A stretch of DNA of 42,543 nt, taken from contig JAJDDT010000025.1 in the NCBI GenBank assembly GCA_029260165.1, positions 1 through 42,543 of the forward strand, written 5' to 3'. Under the pieces are notes generated by a model that saw only the letters and a program-made list of their open reading frames with translations, did no database searches and was not told the origin of the DNA. Positions 8,355-16,735 of this stretch are shown piece by piece (within the stretch, counting starts at the first letter, position 1; every line of letters starts with the position of its first letter). Source of the DNA: Phycisphaerae bacterium. GTDB taxonomy: Bacteria; Planctomycetota; Phycisphaerae; UBA1845. Made by a program: the position numbers and the translations under genes.

Positions 8355-11300
8355 ATGATTTTGGAACGACGATTTTGGATCCACACTGTCTTGTCAGCCA
8401 TTGGATTGGTGGGTTTGTCGGGCACGTTGGGGTTGGCGACGGATTATCAGGTGCCCACGGTGATTCGAGACGCCACCATCCATCTGCGAGGTGGCGAAAC
8501 GATCGAGAATGGAACGATTCTGATGGACAAGGGGCGAATCGTGGCTGTCGGGGTTGACCCTCGCGTGCCGTCACACGCGGAGGTGATCGAGGCGAACGGG
8601 TTGCACGCGTATCCCGGTTTTGTCTCGGCGCACGCGCATTTGGGGATTTCCGACGAGATGCGATCGGAGGAGGAGCGCTGGCTGACCGAGGATGAACGTC
8701 CTGATCCGAAGCAGCGGGGAATTTTCGCGACGCGGTGGGCACATCGGCGGGGGGTCAGGCCTCAGTTTCGGACGGCGGATCATTACGCCCCGAGCGAGGA
8801 TGACCTGAAATCGCATCGAAAGCATGGATTTACGTCGGCGGTGGTGACGCCTCGGTATGGGGTTTTCGGCGGGCAGAGCTGTGTGGTGAATCTGTCGGAC
8901 GCGCCTCGTCGGCGGGTGATTCTTGATGATTCGGTCGGACAGTATGCGTCTTTCAAGGCGGGTGAGCCTGGGAGATATCCGGGGACGTTGTTGGGGGTGT
9001 TTGCGCTGTTTCGGCAGGTGGTGTCGGATGTGGATTGGTCCATCGAACAACGGGCGTATTGGCAGCGACATCCGAACAGTACGCAGAGACCCGCCGTTGA
9101 TCCGGCGCTGACGGCGTTGGAGGGGATCGTCACCGGGGACGACCCGGTGATTTTTGAAGCCAACAGTGCGCATGAGATTCGACGGGCGTTGAATTTGGCC
9201 ACGGAGCTTGACCTGAAGATCGCGATTTCGGGCGCGAAGGAAGCCTACAAAGTTGTTGATCGGATCAAGGCGATGGGTGTGCCCTTGATCGTGAGCCTGA
9301 AGTTTTCGGAGGAGCCTGAGTTTGGGAAAAAGGGCAAGGGCAGGAAAAAGCCTTCGGTGGTTGATGATGCGGAAGCGGACGCAGAACATTCCGAAAAGAG
9401 CAAGGCTGAGGCTGACGAGAAAGACGAGGATCGGATTTATGAGCCATTGAAGCTGCGACAGGAACGGCGGCGACTATGGGAGGAGCAGGTTCGCAACGTC
9501 ATCACATTGCACGAGGCGGAGGTGAAGTTCGCGTTTTTGACACACGAGTTCGATTCGCCCGGGAAGTTTTTTGACAATCTGAACAAGGTGATCGAGCGGG
9601 GTTTGCCGGCGGAGGTTGCGTTGGAATCCCTGACGAGTGTGCCGGCGGATTGGCTTGGATTGTCGGATCAGATCGGTGCGTTGTCGGCGGGGCAGATCGC
9701 CAACGTCGTCCTGAGGTCGGGTCCGTTGGGCGACGAGGATGGTCGCACGCGATACGTCTTTGTCGATGGAACGAAGTTTGAGTTCGATACGAAGAAGTCA
9801 GACAAGAAGAAAAAAGACGGTAAGGGCGAGGACAAAAGCAGGGACAACAATGAAGACGAGGTCGACGAAAAAGCCGACGCGTCCGACGTCGATGATGGTC
9901 CGACCTGGGTTTGCGAGATTGACGCGGACCGTGCCCGACCGATGGAGACGGGTGGGAGTATTGTCTTTCGTCATGCCACGATTCTGACGGTGTCGGGACC
10001 GGTGTTTGAAAATGCGGACCTGTTGATCAGGAAGGGGAAGATTGCGGGCGTTGGTCCGAACCTTGTCGCACCAAAGGGAATCACCGAGATCGATGCGACG
10101 GGTTTGTACATCATGCCGGGGATGGTGGATTGCCATTCTCATCTCGGGATCGACGGGGTGAACGAGTCCGCCCTTGCGGTCAGTGCGGAGGTCCGCATCG
10201 CAGACACGATTCACCCGGACAGCGTGTCGATTTTCCGGGCAGCAGCCGGTGGAACCACGACGCATCATGCGATGCACGGGTCCGCCAATCCGATTGGTGG
10301 GCAGAATGTTGTGTTCAAGCTCAAGTACGATCAGCCCATATCGGAGCTGATCGTGGACGATGCGAAGCCAACGATGAAGTGGGCGTTGGGCGAAAACGTG
10401 AAGCAATCGAACTGGGCGAACGCGCGCGGGAAGCGGTTTCCCAATGGGCGCATGGGGGTGGAAGCTGTCATTCGCGATGCGCTGGGTGAAGCGAAGCAAT
10501 ACGGCGAAACATGGGAATTCTATGATCGTCGAAAAGACCGCGGGGAGGACGTGTTGAAACCTCGACGCGATTTGCGGCTTGAGGCGTTGTGGCGGGTGTT
10601 GCAGGGTGACATCTGGGTGCACACGCATTGCTATCGCAGCGACGAGATTATTCGATTGATGCACGTTGCGGAGGATTTCGGTATTCGTATTGGGGTTTTG
10701 CAGCATGTGTTGGAGGGGTATCGGATCGCGCCGGAGATCGCGCGACACGGTGCGTCAGCGTCGACCTTTTCAAACTTCTGGGCGTACAAGGTGGAGGCGT
10801 TTGAGGCGATTCCGCACAACGCAGCCTCGATGACGAACCACGGAATCAGTGTGTCGATCAACTCCGATTCGCCAAACACCATTCGGTATCTGAATCTCGA
10901 GGCAGCCAAGGCGATCAAATGGGGCGGGCTGAGCGAGCGCGAAGCGTTGAAACTGGTCACGCTGAACCCGGCGACGCAACTCGGTATCGCCCATCGCGTT
11001 GGGAGCATCGAGCTGAAAAAGGACGGCGACCTGGCTGTTTTCAACGGGCATCCGCTCAACACCTACAGTCGCAATGTGATCACGGTGATTGACGGGGAGG
11101 TTTATTTCAAGGCGGCGGACATGAGTCCGAACCCGTCGGCGAGACCAATCGAATGGAACAAAAAGTCGCAGATTGCACCGGATGGTATGAAATCGGATTC
11201 ATACGCCATCATCGGTGGAACCGTTCACACCGTCTCGGACGGTGTGATTGAGAACGGTACCGTACTCGTCCGCGATGGGGTTATTGATGCTGTCGGACGT

Positions 11301-12464
11301 AATCTTGTTGTACCTGGAGGCGCGAAGTTAATCGACGCAACGGGGCAACATGTCTATCCCGGGTTGATCGACGCGGGTGGACGGTTGGGGCTTTCCGAGA
11401 TCGGGAGTGTTCGGGCGACGCGGGATGACTTCGATATCGCGACGTATGGTCCCGAGCTGCGGACGGTGAACGCAGTGCACCCACACAGCGCGCACATTCC
11501 GATTGCGCGGGCCGGCGGAATCACGATGCAACTCGCCCGCCCGACCGGCGGAACCATTTCCGGGCAGGCGGGTCTGATTCGTCTGGACGGCTGGACAGCG
11601 GACGACATGGTCGTCGAGAGTGAGGCGGGGTTGTTCATGACCGTGCCGTCACTGCCCGCGAAACTATCCGGGAAGGAAAAGGACAAAAAGAAACGGCGGG
11701 GCGCGCATAAAAAATCGTTGCGCGAGCTGGAAGCATTTTTGACAAAGGCGAAAAATTACGCGCGGGCGATGAAGGCTGCCACTGAAAACCAGATGATGAA
11801 AGCGCCACCGACCGACGCGCGACTGGCTGCGATGCGTCCCTACCTTCGCGGCGAAAAACCGGTGCTGTTCAATGCGAACGGTTACAAACACATTCTGGAC
11901 AGTATCGCGTTTGCCGAAAAGCACGGGTTGAAATCGATTATTTTCGGTGGGCGTGAGTCGTGGAAACTGGCGGATACCTTGTCGACCGGGAATATCCCCG
12001 TCATTTTGCGAAGCGTGCTCAGTCTGCCATCCGGGCGTTTTGAAGCCTACGACAGCGTGTATCGATGTGCAGCCAGGCTTGAGGAGGCGGGCGTTTTGTG
12101 GAGTCCGGCGACGGGCAGCGCAGCCAACGTGTACGACCTGCCGTTCAACGCGGGAATGGGGATTGCGTATGGCGTGCCGGAGGAACGGGCCATTCGCGCG
12201 ATGACGCTCTCCGCGGCTGAAATCCTCGGCGTCGGGGATCGATTCGGTTCCATTGAGAAAGGGAAGATGGCTGACCTGATCATCGCGACGCATCCGCCAA
12301 CGCAGGTGGTGTCGCAGATCACGGCTGTGATGATTGCCGGGAAACTGATCGACCTGTCCAACAAACACTCGGAGAATTACGAGCGGTTCCGCAATCGCCC
12401 CCGGCCCGATCTCCCCCCCTCGCGACGATTGAAGGGGCCACCATCGTTTTCACACCGGAATTAG
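8355..12464 (+). CDS. Exported protein with three tandem amidohydrolase-like units
   Basis: 1369 residues. The start at 8355 is preferred for the signal peptide MILERRFWIHTVLSAIGLVG...GLA and a GGGAG upstream; the frame is open from 8172, but that part overlaps the divergent gene's start. Each unit opens with a small beta-sandwich (VIRDATIHLRGG..., VFRHATILTVSG..., AIIGGTVHTVSD...) and is followed by a barrel. Unit 1 keeps HAH (residues 93-95), but where unit 2 has HTH it has SGA. Unit 2 has the full metal set: HSH (594-596), HTHCYRS, LQHVLEGY and NSDSPN. Unit 3 has GGR (1008-1010) in place of HxH. So only unit 2 looks catalytic, with units 1 and 3 degenerate partners. Lys/Glu/Asp-rich linkers lie within unit 1, between units 1 and 2 and within unit 3. 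The family includes imidazolonepropionase- and dipeptidase-like metal hydrolases; the substrate is unknown. Confidence 0.87.
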   Translation: MILERRFWIHTVLSAIGLVGLSGTLGLATDYQVPTVIRDATIHLRGGETIENGTILMDKGRIVAVGVDPRVPSHAEVIEANGLHAYPGFVSAHAHLGISDEMRSEEERWLTEDERPDPKQRGIFATRWAHRRGVRPQFRTADHYAPSEDDLKSHRKHGFTSAVVTPRYGVFGGQSCVVNLSDAPRRRVILDDSVGQYASFKAGEPGRYPGTLLGVFALFRQVVSDVDWSIEQRAYWQRHPNSTQRPAVDPALTALEGIVTGDDPVIFEANSAHEIRRALNLATELDLKIAISGAKEAYKVVDRIKAMGVPLIVSLKFSEEPEFGKKGKGRKKPSVVDDAEADAEHSEKSKAEADEKDEDRIYEPLKLRQERRRLWEEQVRNVITLHEAEVKFAFLTHEFDSPGKFFDNLNKVIERGLPAEVALESLTSVPADWLGLSDQIGALSAGQIANVVLRSGPLGDEDGRTRYVFVDGTKFEFDTKKSDKKKKDGKGEDKSRDNNEDEVDEKADASDVDDGPTWVCEIDADRARPMETGGSIVFRHATILTVSGPVFENADLLIRKGKIAGVGPNLVAPKGITEIDATGLYIMPGMVDCHSHLGIDGVNESALAVSAEVRIADTIHPDSVSIFRAAAGGTTTHHAMHGSANPIGGQNVVFKLKYDQPISELIVDDAKPTMKWALGENVKQSNWANARGKRFPNGRMGVEAVIRDALGEAKQYGETWEFYDRRKDRGEDVLKPRRDLRLEALWRVLQGDIWVHTHCYRSDEIIRLMHVAEDFGIRIGVLQHVLEGYRIAPEIARHGASASTFSNFWAYKVEAFEAIPHNAASMTNHGISVSINSDSPNTIRYLNLEAAKAIKWGGLSEREALKLVTLNPATQLGIAHRVGSIELKKDGDLAVFNGHPLNTYSRNVITVIDGEVYFKAADMSPNPSARPIEWNKKSQIAPDGMKSDSYAIIGGTVHTVSDGVIENGTVLVRDGVIDAVGRNLVVPGGAKLIDATGQHVYPGLIDAGGRLGLSEIGSVRATRDDFDIATYGPELRTVNAVHPHSAHIPIARAGGITMQLARPTGGTISGQAGLIRLDGWTADDMVVESEAGLFMTVPSLPAKLSGKEKDKKKRRGAHKKSLRELEAFLTKAKNYARAMKAATENQMMKAPPTDARLAAMRPYLRGEKPVLFNANGYKHILDSIAFAEKHGLKSIIFGGRESWKLADTLSTGNIPVILRSVLSLPSGRFEAYDSVYRCAARLEEAGVLWSPATGSAANVYDLPFNAGMGIAYGVPEERAIRAMTLSAAEILGVGDRFGSIEKGKMADLIIATHPPTQVVSQITAVMIAGKLIDLSNKHSENYERFRNRPRPDLPPSRRLKGPPSFSHRN

Positions 12465-12486
12465 CGGGAATAGTTTTGTCGAAAGG

Positions 12487-13791
12487 TTATTCAAACGTCC
12501 TGACAATCAACGTGTCATTCTGTCCGCCGAAACCGAAGCTGTTGGACAAGGCAGCGTTGACGTTGACCTTGCGCGCTTTCAACGGGACGTAGTCGAGGTC
12601 GCAGTTTGGGTCGGGCGTGTTCAGGTTGATCGTTGGGGGAACGATGTTATCACGAATCGCGAGCACGCAGGTGATGATTTCGACCGCACCCGCCGCCGCG
12701 ATCAGGTGGCCCATCATGCTCTTGATGCTGCTGATGGGTGTGGATGGAGCCTTCTCACCGAAGACCTTTTTGATCGAGAGGGTTTCGATCTTGTCATTTT
12801 CACTGGTACCGGTTCCGTGGGCGGAGATGTAGCCAATGTCTCCGGGGGTCATATCCGCCTCCTTAAACGCCATGGTCATCGAAGCCACAGGTCCCCTGCC
12901 CTCTTCGTGAATGTCGGTCACACGAAATGCGTCGGCGGTCGAACCATAACCGACGACTTCCGCAAGGATTTTGCCACCGCGTGCCTGAGCGTGCTCAAGC
13001 GATTCAAGAACGATCATGCCCGCACCTTCACCGAGAACAAAACCATCACGCGTACGATCGAACGGTCGCGATGCCGTTGTGAAATCGTCGTTGCGGTTGG
13101 AAAGAGCGGTGAGTCGATTGAATCCGGTGACGCCGAGTGGGTGGATCATGCTGTGTGTCCCGCCCGAGAGCATCACCTCCGCGTCACCGCGACGAATGAT
13201 CGCGGTGGCTTCGCCGATCGCCTGCGTGCTGGCAGCACAGGCGGTCAGGGTGTTGGCATTCGGACCCGCCGCCTTGAAACAGACCGCCAAGTGACTGGAA
13301 GCCATGTTGGGATCCTGCTCCATTTCGCAGGTCCCGTCGAGTTGCTTCATGGCAACCTCACCCCAGGCGGCACCATCGAGTGCGTCAAGACCCCTGGCTT
13401 GTCCCGATTGCCAACCCTTGACGGCTGCGGCGGCGAAATTGAGAAAATCAACCGGGCCTTCACCGCCGCCGAGGTAGACGCCGACGTCAGCGGGATTGAG
13501 CGTGGTCCAGTTGGCCAACCCGGATTGATCCCAGGCTTGTTTCGCAGCGGCGAGTGCGAATTTTGCGTTGCGACTTGCGTCCCTGTGCTTATCGGCTGAC
13601 GCGCCGAGAATCCTGGCAAGATCGAAATTGCGAACCTCCGCGGAGAACTGCGTCGGAAACGTGTCCGCCTCAAAAATCGTTGTCCGACCAATGCCGCACT
13701 CCCCCGCGAGCATACGCTTCCAGACGCCCTCGATGTCATCGCCCATTGGCGTGACCCAACCCATTCCGGTGATCACCACGCGTTGTCGCAC
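12487..13791 (-). CDS. fabF: Beta-ketoacyl-ACP synthase II, catalytically intact
   Basis: Condensing enzyme of type II fatty-acid/polyketide synthesis, 434 residues from the GTG at 13791, which lies 4 bases after the stop of the preceding gene and suggests translational coupling. An upstream extension of 16 residues is open but runs into that gene. The Cys-His-His triad is complete: C185 in LTACAAS, H325 in ISAHGTGT, H362 in KSMMGHL. The glycine-rich C-terminus NSFGFGGQN is standard. It is the last gene of a five-gene cassette with two dehydratases, an acyl carrier protein and a partner synthase. The cassette's product is not known. This enzyme could be the general FabF or a dedicated condensing subunit; the company of the degenerate partner favours the latter. 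Confidence 0.9.
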   Translation of the reverse strand: MRQRVVITGMGWVTPMGDDIEGVWKRMLAGECGIGRTTIFEADTFPTQFSAEVRNFDLARILGASADKHRDASRNAKFALAAAKQAWDQSGLANWTTLNPADVGVYLGGGEGPVDFLNFAAAAVKGWQSGQARGLDALDGAAWGEVAMKQLDGTCEMEQDPNMASSHLAVCFKAAGPNANTLTACAASTQAIGEATAIIRRGDAEVMLSGGTHSMIHPLGVTGFNRLTALSNRNDDFTTASRPFDRTRDGFVLGEGAGMIVLESLEHAQARGGKILAEVVGYGSTADAFRVTDIHEEGRGPVASMTMAFKEADMTPGDIGYISAHGTGTSENDKIETLSIKKVFGEKAPSTPISSIKSMMGHLIAAAGAVEIITCVLAIRDNIVPPTINLNTPDPNCDLDYVPLKARKVNVNAALSNSFGFGGQNDTLIVRTFE

Positions 13792-13795
13792 TGCT

Positions 13796-15127
13796 CTACT
13801 CCGTAAACTTTCTGATGGCCAATGCTGCGTTCTGCACACCGCTCAAACCGTAGGCTACGCTGACGAAACTGTTGATTGGAGCATCGATCGGATCACCCTG
13901 TACGAATCCGAGCGATTGCTCGCTGTTCCGCGCGTCGGTGTTTCGTGACGGGGGAACGGTGTTGTGTTTCATTGCGAGCAGGGAAGCCGCCAAGTCGATG
14001 GCACCACTGCCGGCACCACTGTTGCCCACCGATCCCTTGATCGCCAGCGCGGGAATCTCAGCCACCCGCGAACCCATGGCTTTGTTCCATGCGACCTGCT
14101 CAGCCGCGTCGTGTTCGACCATACCAGCCCCGAAAGTCGAAATGAGATCGACATCGGCTGCTGTCATCCTCGCGTCTTTCAACGCCTTTCGGATCGCCAG
14201 GGTTGTCCCCTCTCCCGCAGGATCGGGAATCGCCCAGTGATGCGTACTTCCCGCCGACCCAAACCCGACGATTTCCGCGTAGATGGTCGCACCGCGCGAT
14301 TGAGCATGATCGAGTGATTCGAGAATCAGCAGCCCGCCCCCCTCGGCAACGACGGTCCCCGTTCGATCGGCGGCGAACGGGCGACAGGCACCTTGCGGAT
14401 CAGAACTCTCTGCGAGGCGATTCATCAGACCGAACCGCGCGACCTTCATCGGATTAATTTTGCTTTCCGCTCCGCCGCAAATGCACACATCCATCACCCC
14501 GCGACCGATGCTGCGAAACGCTTCTCCAATCGCGAGATGACTCGACGCTTCGCAACAGGTGATGGCATTGGAGGCCGACTGAGCGTCGTGAATAATGGTC
14601 ACATGACTGGCGAGCATATTGGGCAGGAATTTGAGCAACCACAATGGTGTCAAATTGCTCATCCCCTCATTACCCCATGCTTTCAGGGAAAACTCCCCCG
14701 CATCGTCGGCGGCTGTCGTCAATGCCTCCGACAGTTCGTTCAACTCCGGACAAATCAAGCCAGCCCCGATGTTCGCACCAAACCGTGTCGGATCGATGGC
14801 GGGGCCTTCCAACTCGTTGCGCTCGATCAAACATCGCGTCGGCAGGGACGCGTCGGTGGCAGCCTGGTGAGCAGCCACAACGGCCAACTCGATATCGCGG
14901 GACATCAGCTTCGTGCTCTTGCGATACGTTTTCGGCACGAAATTCGACACGCGGAATTCCGGCGACTGTCCGCCGATTCCCGAAGGCAGCGTGGACATGT
15001 CCAGGGTGTCGATCGGCGTGATTCCACACTTTCCCTCGGTCAGGCTGTCCCAAAAATCGGACACGCCAATACCGACAGGCGACACCACGCCCACTCCGGT
15101 GACAACGACTCGGTGTTGATCAATCAT
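13796..15127 (-). CDS. Ketoacyl-synthase-like protein lacking both catalytic histidines
   Basis: 443 residues with the thiolase fold of FabF (VVVTGVGVVSPVG at the start, CICGGAESKINP and GGGLLILESLDHAQSRGA in the body). The active-site cysteine is kept (C192 in ITCCEASS). The first histidine, in the block that normally reads AHGTGT, is replaced by Phe (F332 in STFGAGM), and the second, in KSMMGH-type sequence, by Asn (N369 in KGSVGN). It therefore cannot perform the usual Cys-His-His condensation. By analogy with chain-length factors of type II polyketide synthases, which pair with an active synthase, it is probably the non-catalytic half of a heterodimer with the next gene. Chain-length factors usually change the Cys rather than the His pair, so this is a different pattern of loss. 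It starts 6 bases after the dehydratase stop. Confidence 0.82.
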   Translation of the reverse strand: MIDQHRVVVTGVGVVSPVGIGVSDFWDSLTEGKCGITPIDTLDMSTLPSGIGGQSPEFRVSNFVPKTYRKSTKLMSRDIELAVVAAHQAATDASLPTRCLIERNELEGPAIDPTRFGANIGAGLICPELNELSEALTTAADDAGEFSLKAWGNEGMSNLTPLWLLKFLPNMLASHVTIIHDAQSASNAITCCEASSHLAIGEAFRSIGRGVMDVCICGGAESKINPMKVARFGLMNRLAESSDPQGACRPFAADRTGTVVAEGGGLLILESLDHAQSRGATIYAEIVGFGSAGSTHHWAIPDPAGEGTTLAIRKALKDARMTAADVDLISTFGAGMVEHDAAEQVAWNKAMGSRVAEIPALAIKGSVGNSGAGSGAIDLAASLLAMKHNTVPPSRNTDARNSEQSLGFVQGDPIDAPINSFVSVAYGLSGVQNAALAIRKFTE

Positions 15128-15133
15128 GGTGCA

Positions 15134-15613
15134 TCAGCCTGCGGTGGCGGGGTCCTTGATACTGTGGAACAGTTGCATGAACTGCTCGGTAAAAACGAAA
15201 TTGTGGTCCGGCAAACCGGCGGCCTGCATGCTCTTGTTGACGTGGGAAAACATCAAATCGACCGTGCCGGCTGGCTCACCGTTGATGCTGATCGTCCCGG
15301 ATGTCGCAGCCGCTGCCTTGTCGATCGATTCAATTTTTGCGTCGTAACGAATCTGATCGCCCGGGACGGCATACCGGTCGATCCGGGCGGATCGGATTTT
15401 GGCAAGGATAACATTTTCCCCGAACCCCCGAGCTTCTCCGACGAGTATCCCGGCAGTCTGGGCCATCCCCTCGATCATCAGTGATGGCGGCATCACGGGG
15501 TAGCCTGGAAAGTGGTTTTCAAGCTGTTCCTCAGCCAGGGACACGTTCTTGACAGCCGACCCGTGTGACCCGCTTTCAAACGCAACAAATTTGTCGATCC
15601 ACACCCAGCGCAT
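15134..15613 (-). CDS. FabZ/FabA-like hotdog dehydratase
   Basis: 159 residues with a single hotdog fold. The signature is HFPGYPVMPPSLMIEGMAQTAG, giving a catalytic His at 34 and Glu at 48, as in FabZ. Proline replaces the usual glycine in the P-G-V turn. The expected reaction is dehydration of 3-hydroxyacyl-ACP, in the cytoplasm. The C-terminal 25 residues are longer than in standard FabZ. It sits between the acyl carrier protein gene (34 bases upstream) and the degenerate synthase gene (6 bases downstream). A second, related dehydratase is encoded two genes upstream, so the two may act on different chain lengths or form a heteromer. Confidence 0.82.
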   Translation of the reverse strand: MRWVWIDKFVAFESGSHGSAVKNVSLAEEQLENHFPGYPVMPPSLMIEGMAQTAGILVGEARGFGENVILAKIRSARIDRYAVPGDQIRYDAKIESIDKAAAATSGTISINGEPAGTVDLMFSHVNKSMQAAGLPDHNFVFTEQFMQLFHSIKDPATAG

Positions 15614-15647
15614 TGATGCATCTCATCCCGCGGCACGACGCCCACGC

Positions 15648-16043
15648 TCAGGCAGCGCTGAGTTTGGTCTCCACATAGTTAACAATCGTTTTGACGGTGA
15701 ACAACCCGGGAACCTTCGACACATCGGGATTACTCTCGAAGTCGCCAAAATCGGCGTGTGGCATCGATCGCTTCAGCTCGTTGACACCCTGTTCGGTCAG
15801 GTTGCCATCCACGACGAAGTCGGGATTGCTGAGAATATCGTCGGGGAAAAGTTCGCCCTTCGAAATCTTGATCTCAAACGATTTCTCAAGCCGAAAGACG
15901 ATGTCCAGAAAATCGATGCTTTCGGCCCCGAGATCGTCGGTGAGCGTGGCATTCTCGCTCACCTCATCATCATCGACGCCAAGCGCGTCGACCAAAACCT
16001 CCTGTACACGACCCAGGACCTCGCTGCGAGTGAGCGTCGTCAT
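15648..16043 (-). CDS. Acyl carrier protein with a long internal insertion
   Basis: 131 residues against about 78 for ordinary AcpP. The N-terminal half is a clear carrier domain: the phosphopantetheine attachment Ser is S42 in LGAESIDFLD, followed by the helix II pattern IVFRLEKSFEIKI. The last helix (VKTIVNYVETKL) is at the end. Between them are about 45 extra residues rich in Asp, Asn and Phe (from about 60 to 110), absent from standard carriers. GGAGG lies 10 bases before the ATG. It belongs to the cassette with two hotdog dehydratases and two ketoacyl synthases and is presumably their dedicated carrier; the housekeeping acpP is likely elsewhere. Confidence 0.85.
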   Translation of the reverse strand: MTTLTRSEVLGRVQEVLVDALGVDDDEVSENATLTDDLGAESIDFLDIVFRLEKSFEIKISKGELFPDDILSNPDFVVDGNLTEQGVNELKRSMPHADFGDFESNPDVSKVPGLFTVKTIVNYVETKLSAA

Positions 16044-16082
16044 TTAACGTAAACCTCCATACTCTGGTTCAATTACAAATCG

Positions 16083-16589
16083 TTACCGGCTCGCTGCCGC
16101 GGACGGAGCGGAGTCCCGACTGTCGGCGTACAACAATGCCCATCGTTGACGCGCGGACTCCAAAATGCGCTGATCCGCAGAAGCCAGACCGGGCGACCGC
16201 GTCGCTAGGCAGGCGTGCATCAGGGAAAAACGCCCCTTGACCACCTCTGTCTGACCACAAAAACCCACGCCGGCGAAATCGCTCGATGTCTCAGACAACT
16301 GACGACATGTGACCTCGACCCGGAGCAGGTGACCCGGTGTTACAAAGCTCTTGTATGTTATGCCCCTGACTTGATTTAGCAAGATCAGGCTGTGGGTGAA
16401 ATCCAGGGCTTCGTGAACAAGCCAGCGCGCCGACTCGACCATGCACTCGAGCATGAACACGCCCGGAAGCACCGGAAACGTCGGAAAATGCTCAGCCAGG
16501 TATTCCTCGCCCAGGCTGACGGCTTTGACCGCCTCGATCCGCTTCTCCGACTCAATCCCGATCACCCGGTCGACCAGGCCAAACTTCAT
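16083..16589 (-). CDS. Second FabZ-like hotdog protein
   Basis: 168 residues from MKFGLVDRV; an open extension up to 16658 is not family-like. The hotdog signature HFPTFPVLPGVFMLECMVESARW keeps the catalytic His (34) and Glu (48) of FabZ. It has VLPGV like standard FabZ, unlike its neighbour at 15134. The last 40 residues are outside the fold. It opens the cassette, 146 bases downstream of rpsA, and ends 39 bases before the carrier protein start. Expected role: 3-hydroxyacyl-ACP dehydratase, or a related acyl-carrier hotdog enzyme. No ketoreductase gene is present in the cluster, so the pathway must borrow one. Confidence 0.8.
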   Translation of the reverse strand: MKFGLVDRVIGIESEKRIEAVKAVSLGEEYLAEHFPTFPVLPGVFMLECMVESARWLVHEALDFTHSLILLNQVRGITYKSFVTPGHLLRVEVTCRQLSETSSDFAGVGFCGQTEVVKGRFSLMHACLATRSPGLASADQRILESARQRWALLYADSRDSAPSAAASR

Positions 16590-16735
16590 GGCAGTCGTCT
16601 CACGATTCCGCGCCCTCGATAACAGACAACCCGGGATGCAATCCTCCCGGAAACACAATTGCGGGGAGTGTAGTCATTCCACGTCGGGCAATCCAGCCCG
16701 AACCTTCGCAGATAGTCGGAATCGGGACGGCGGGT

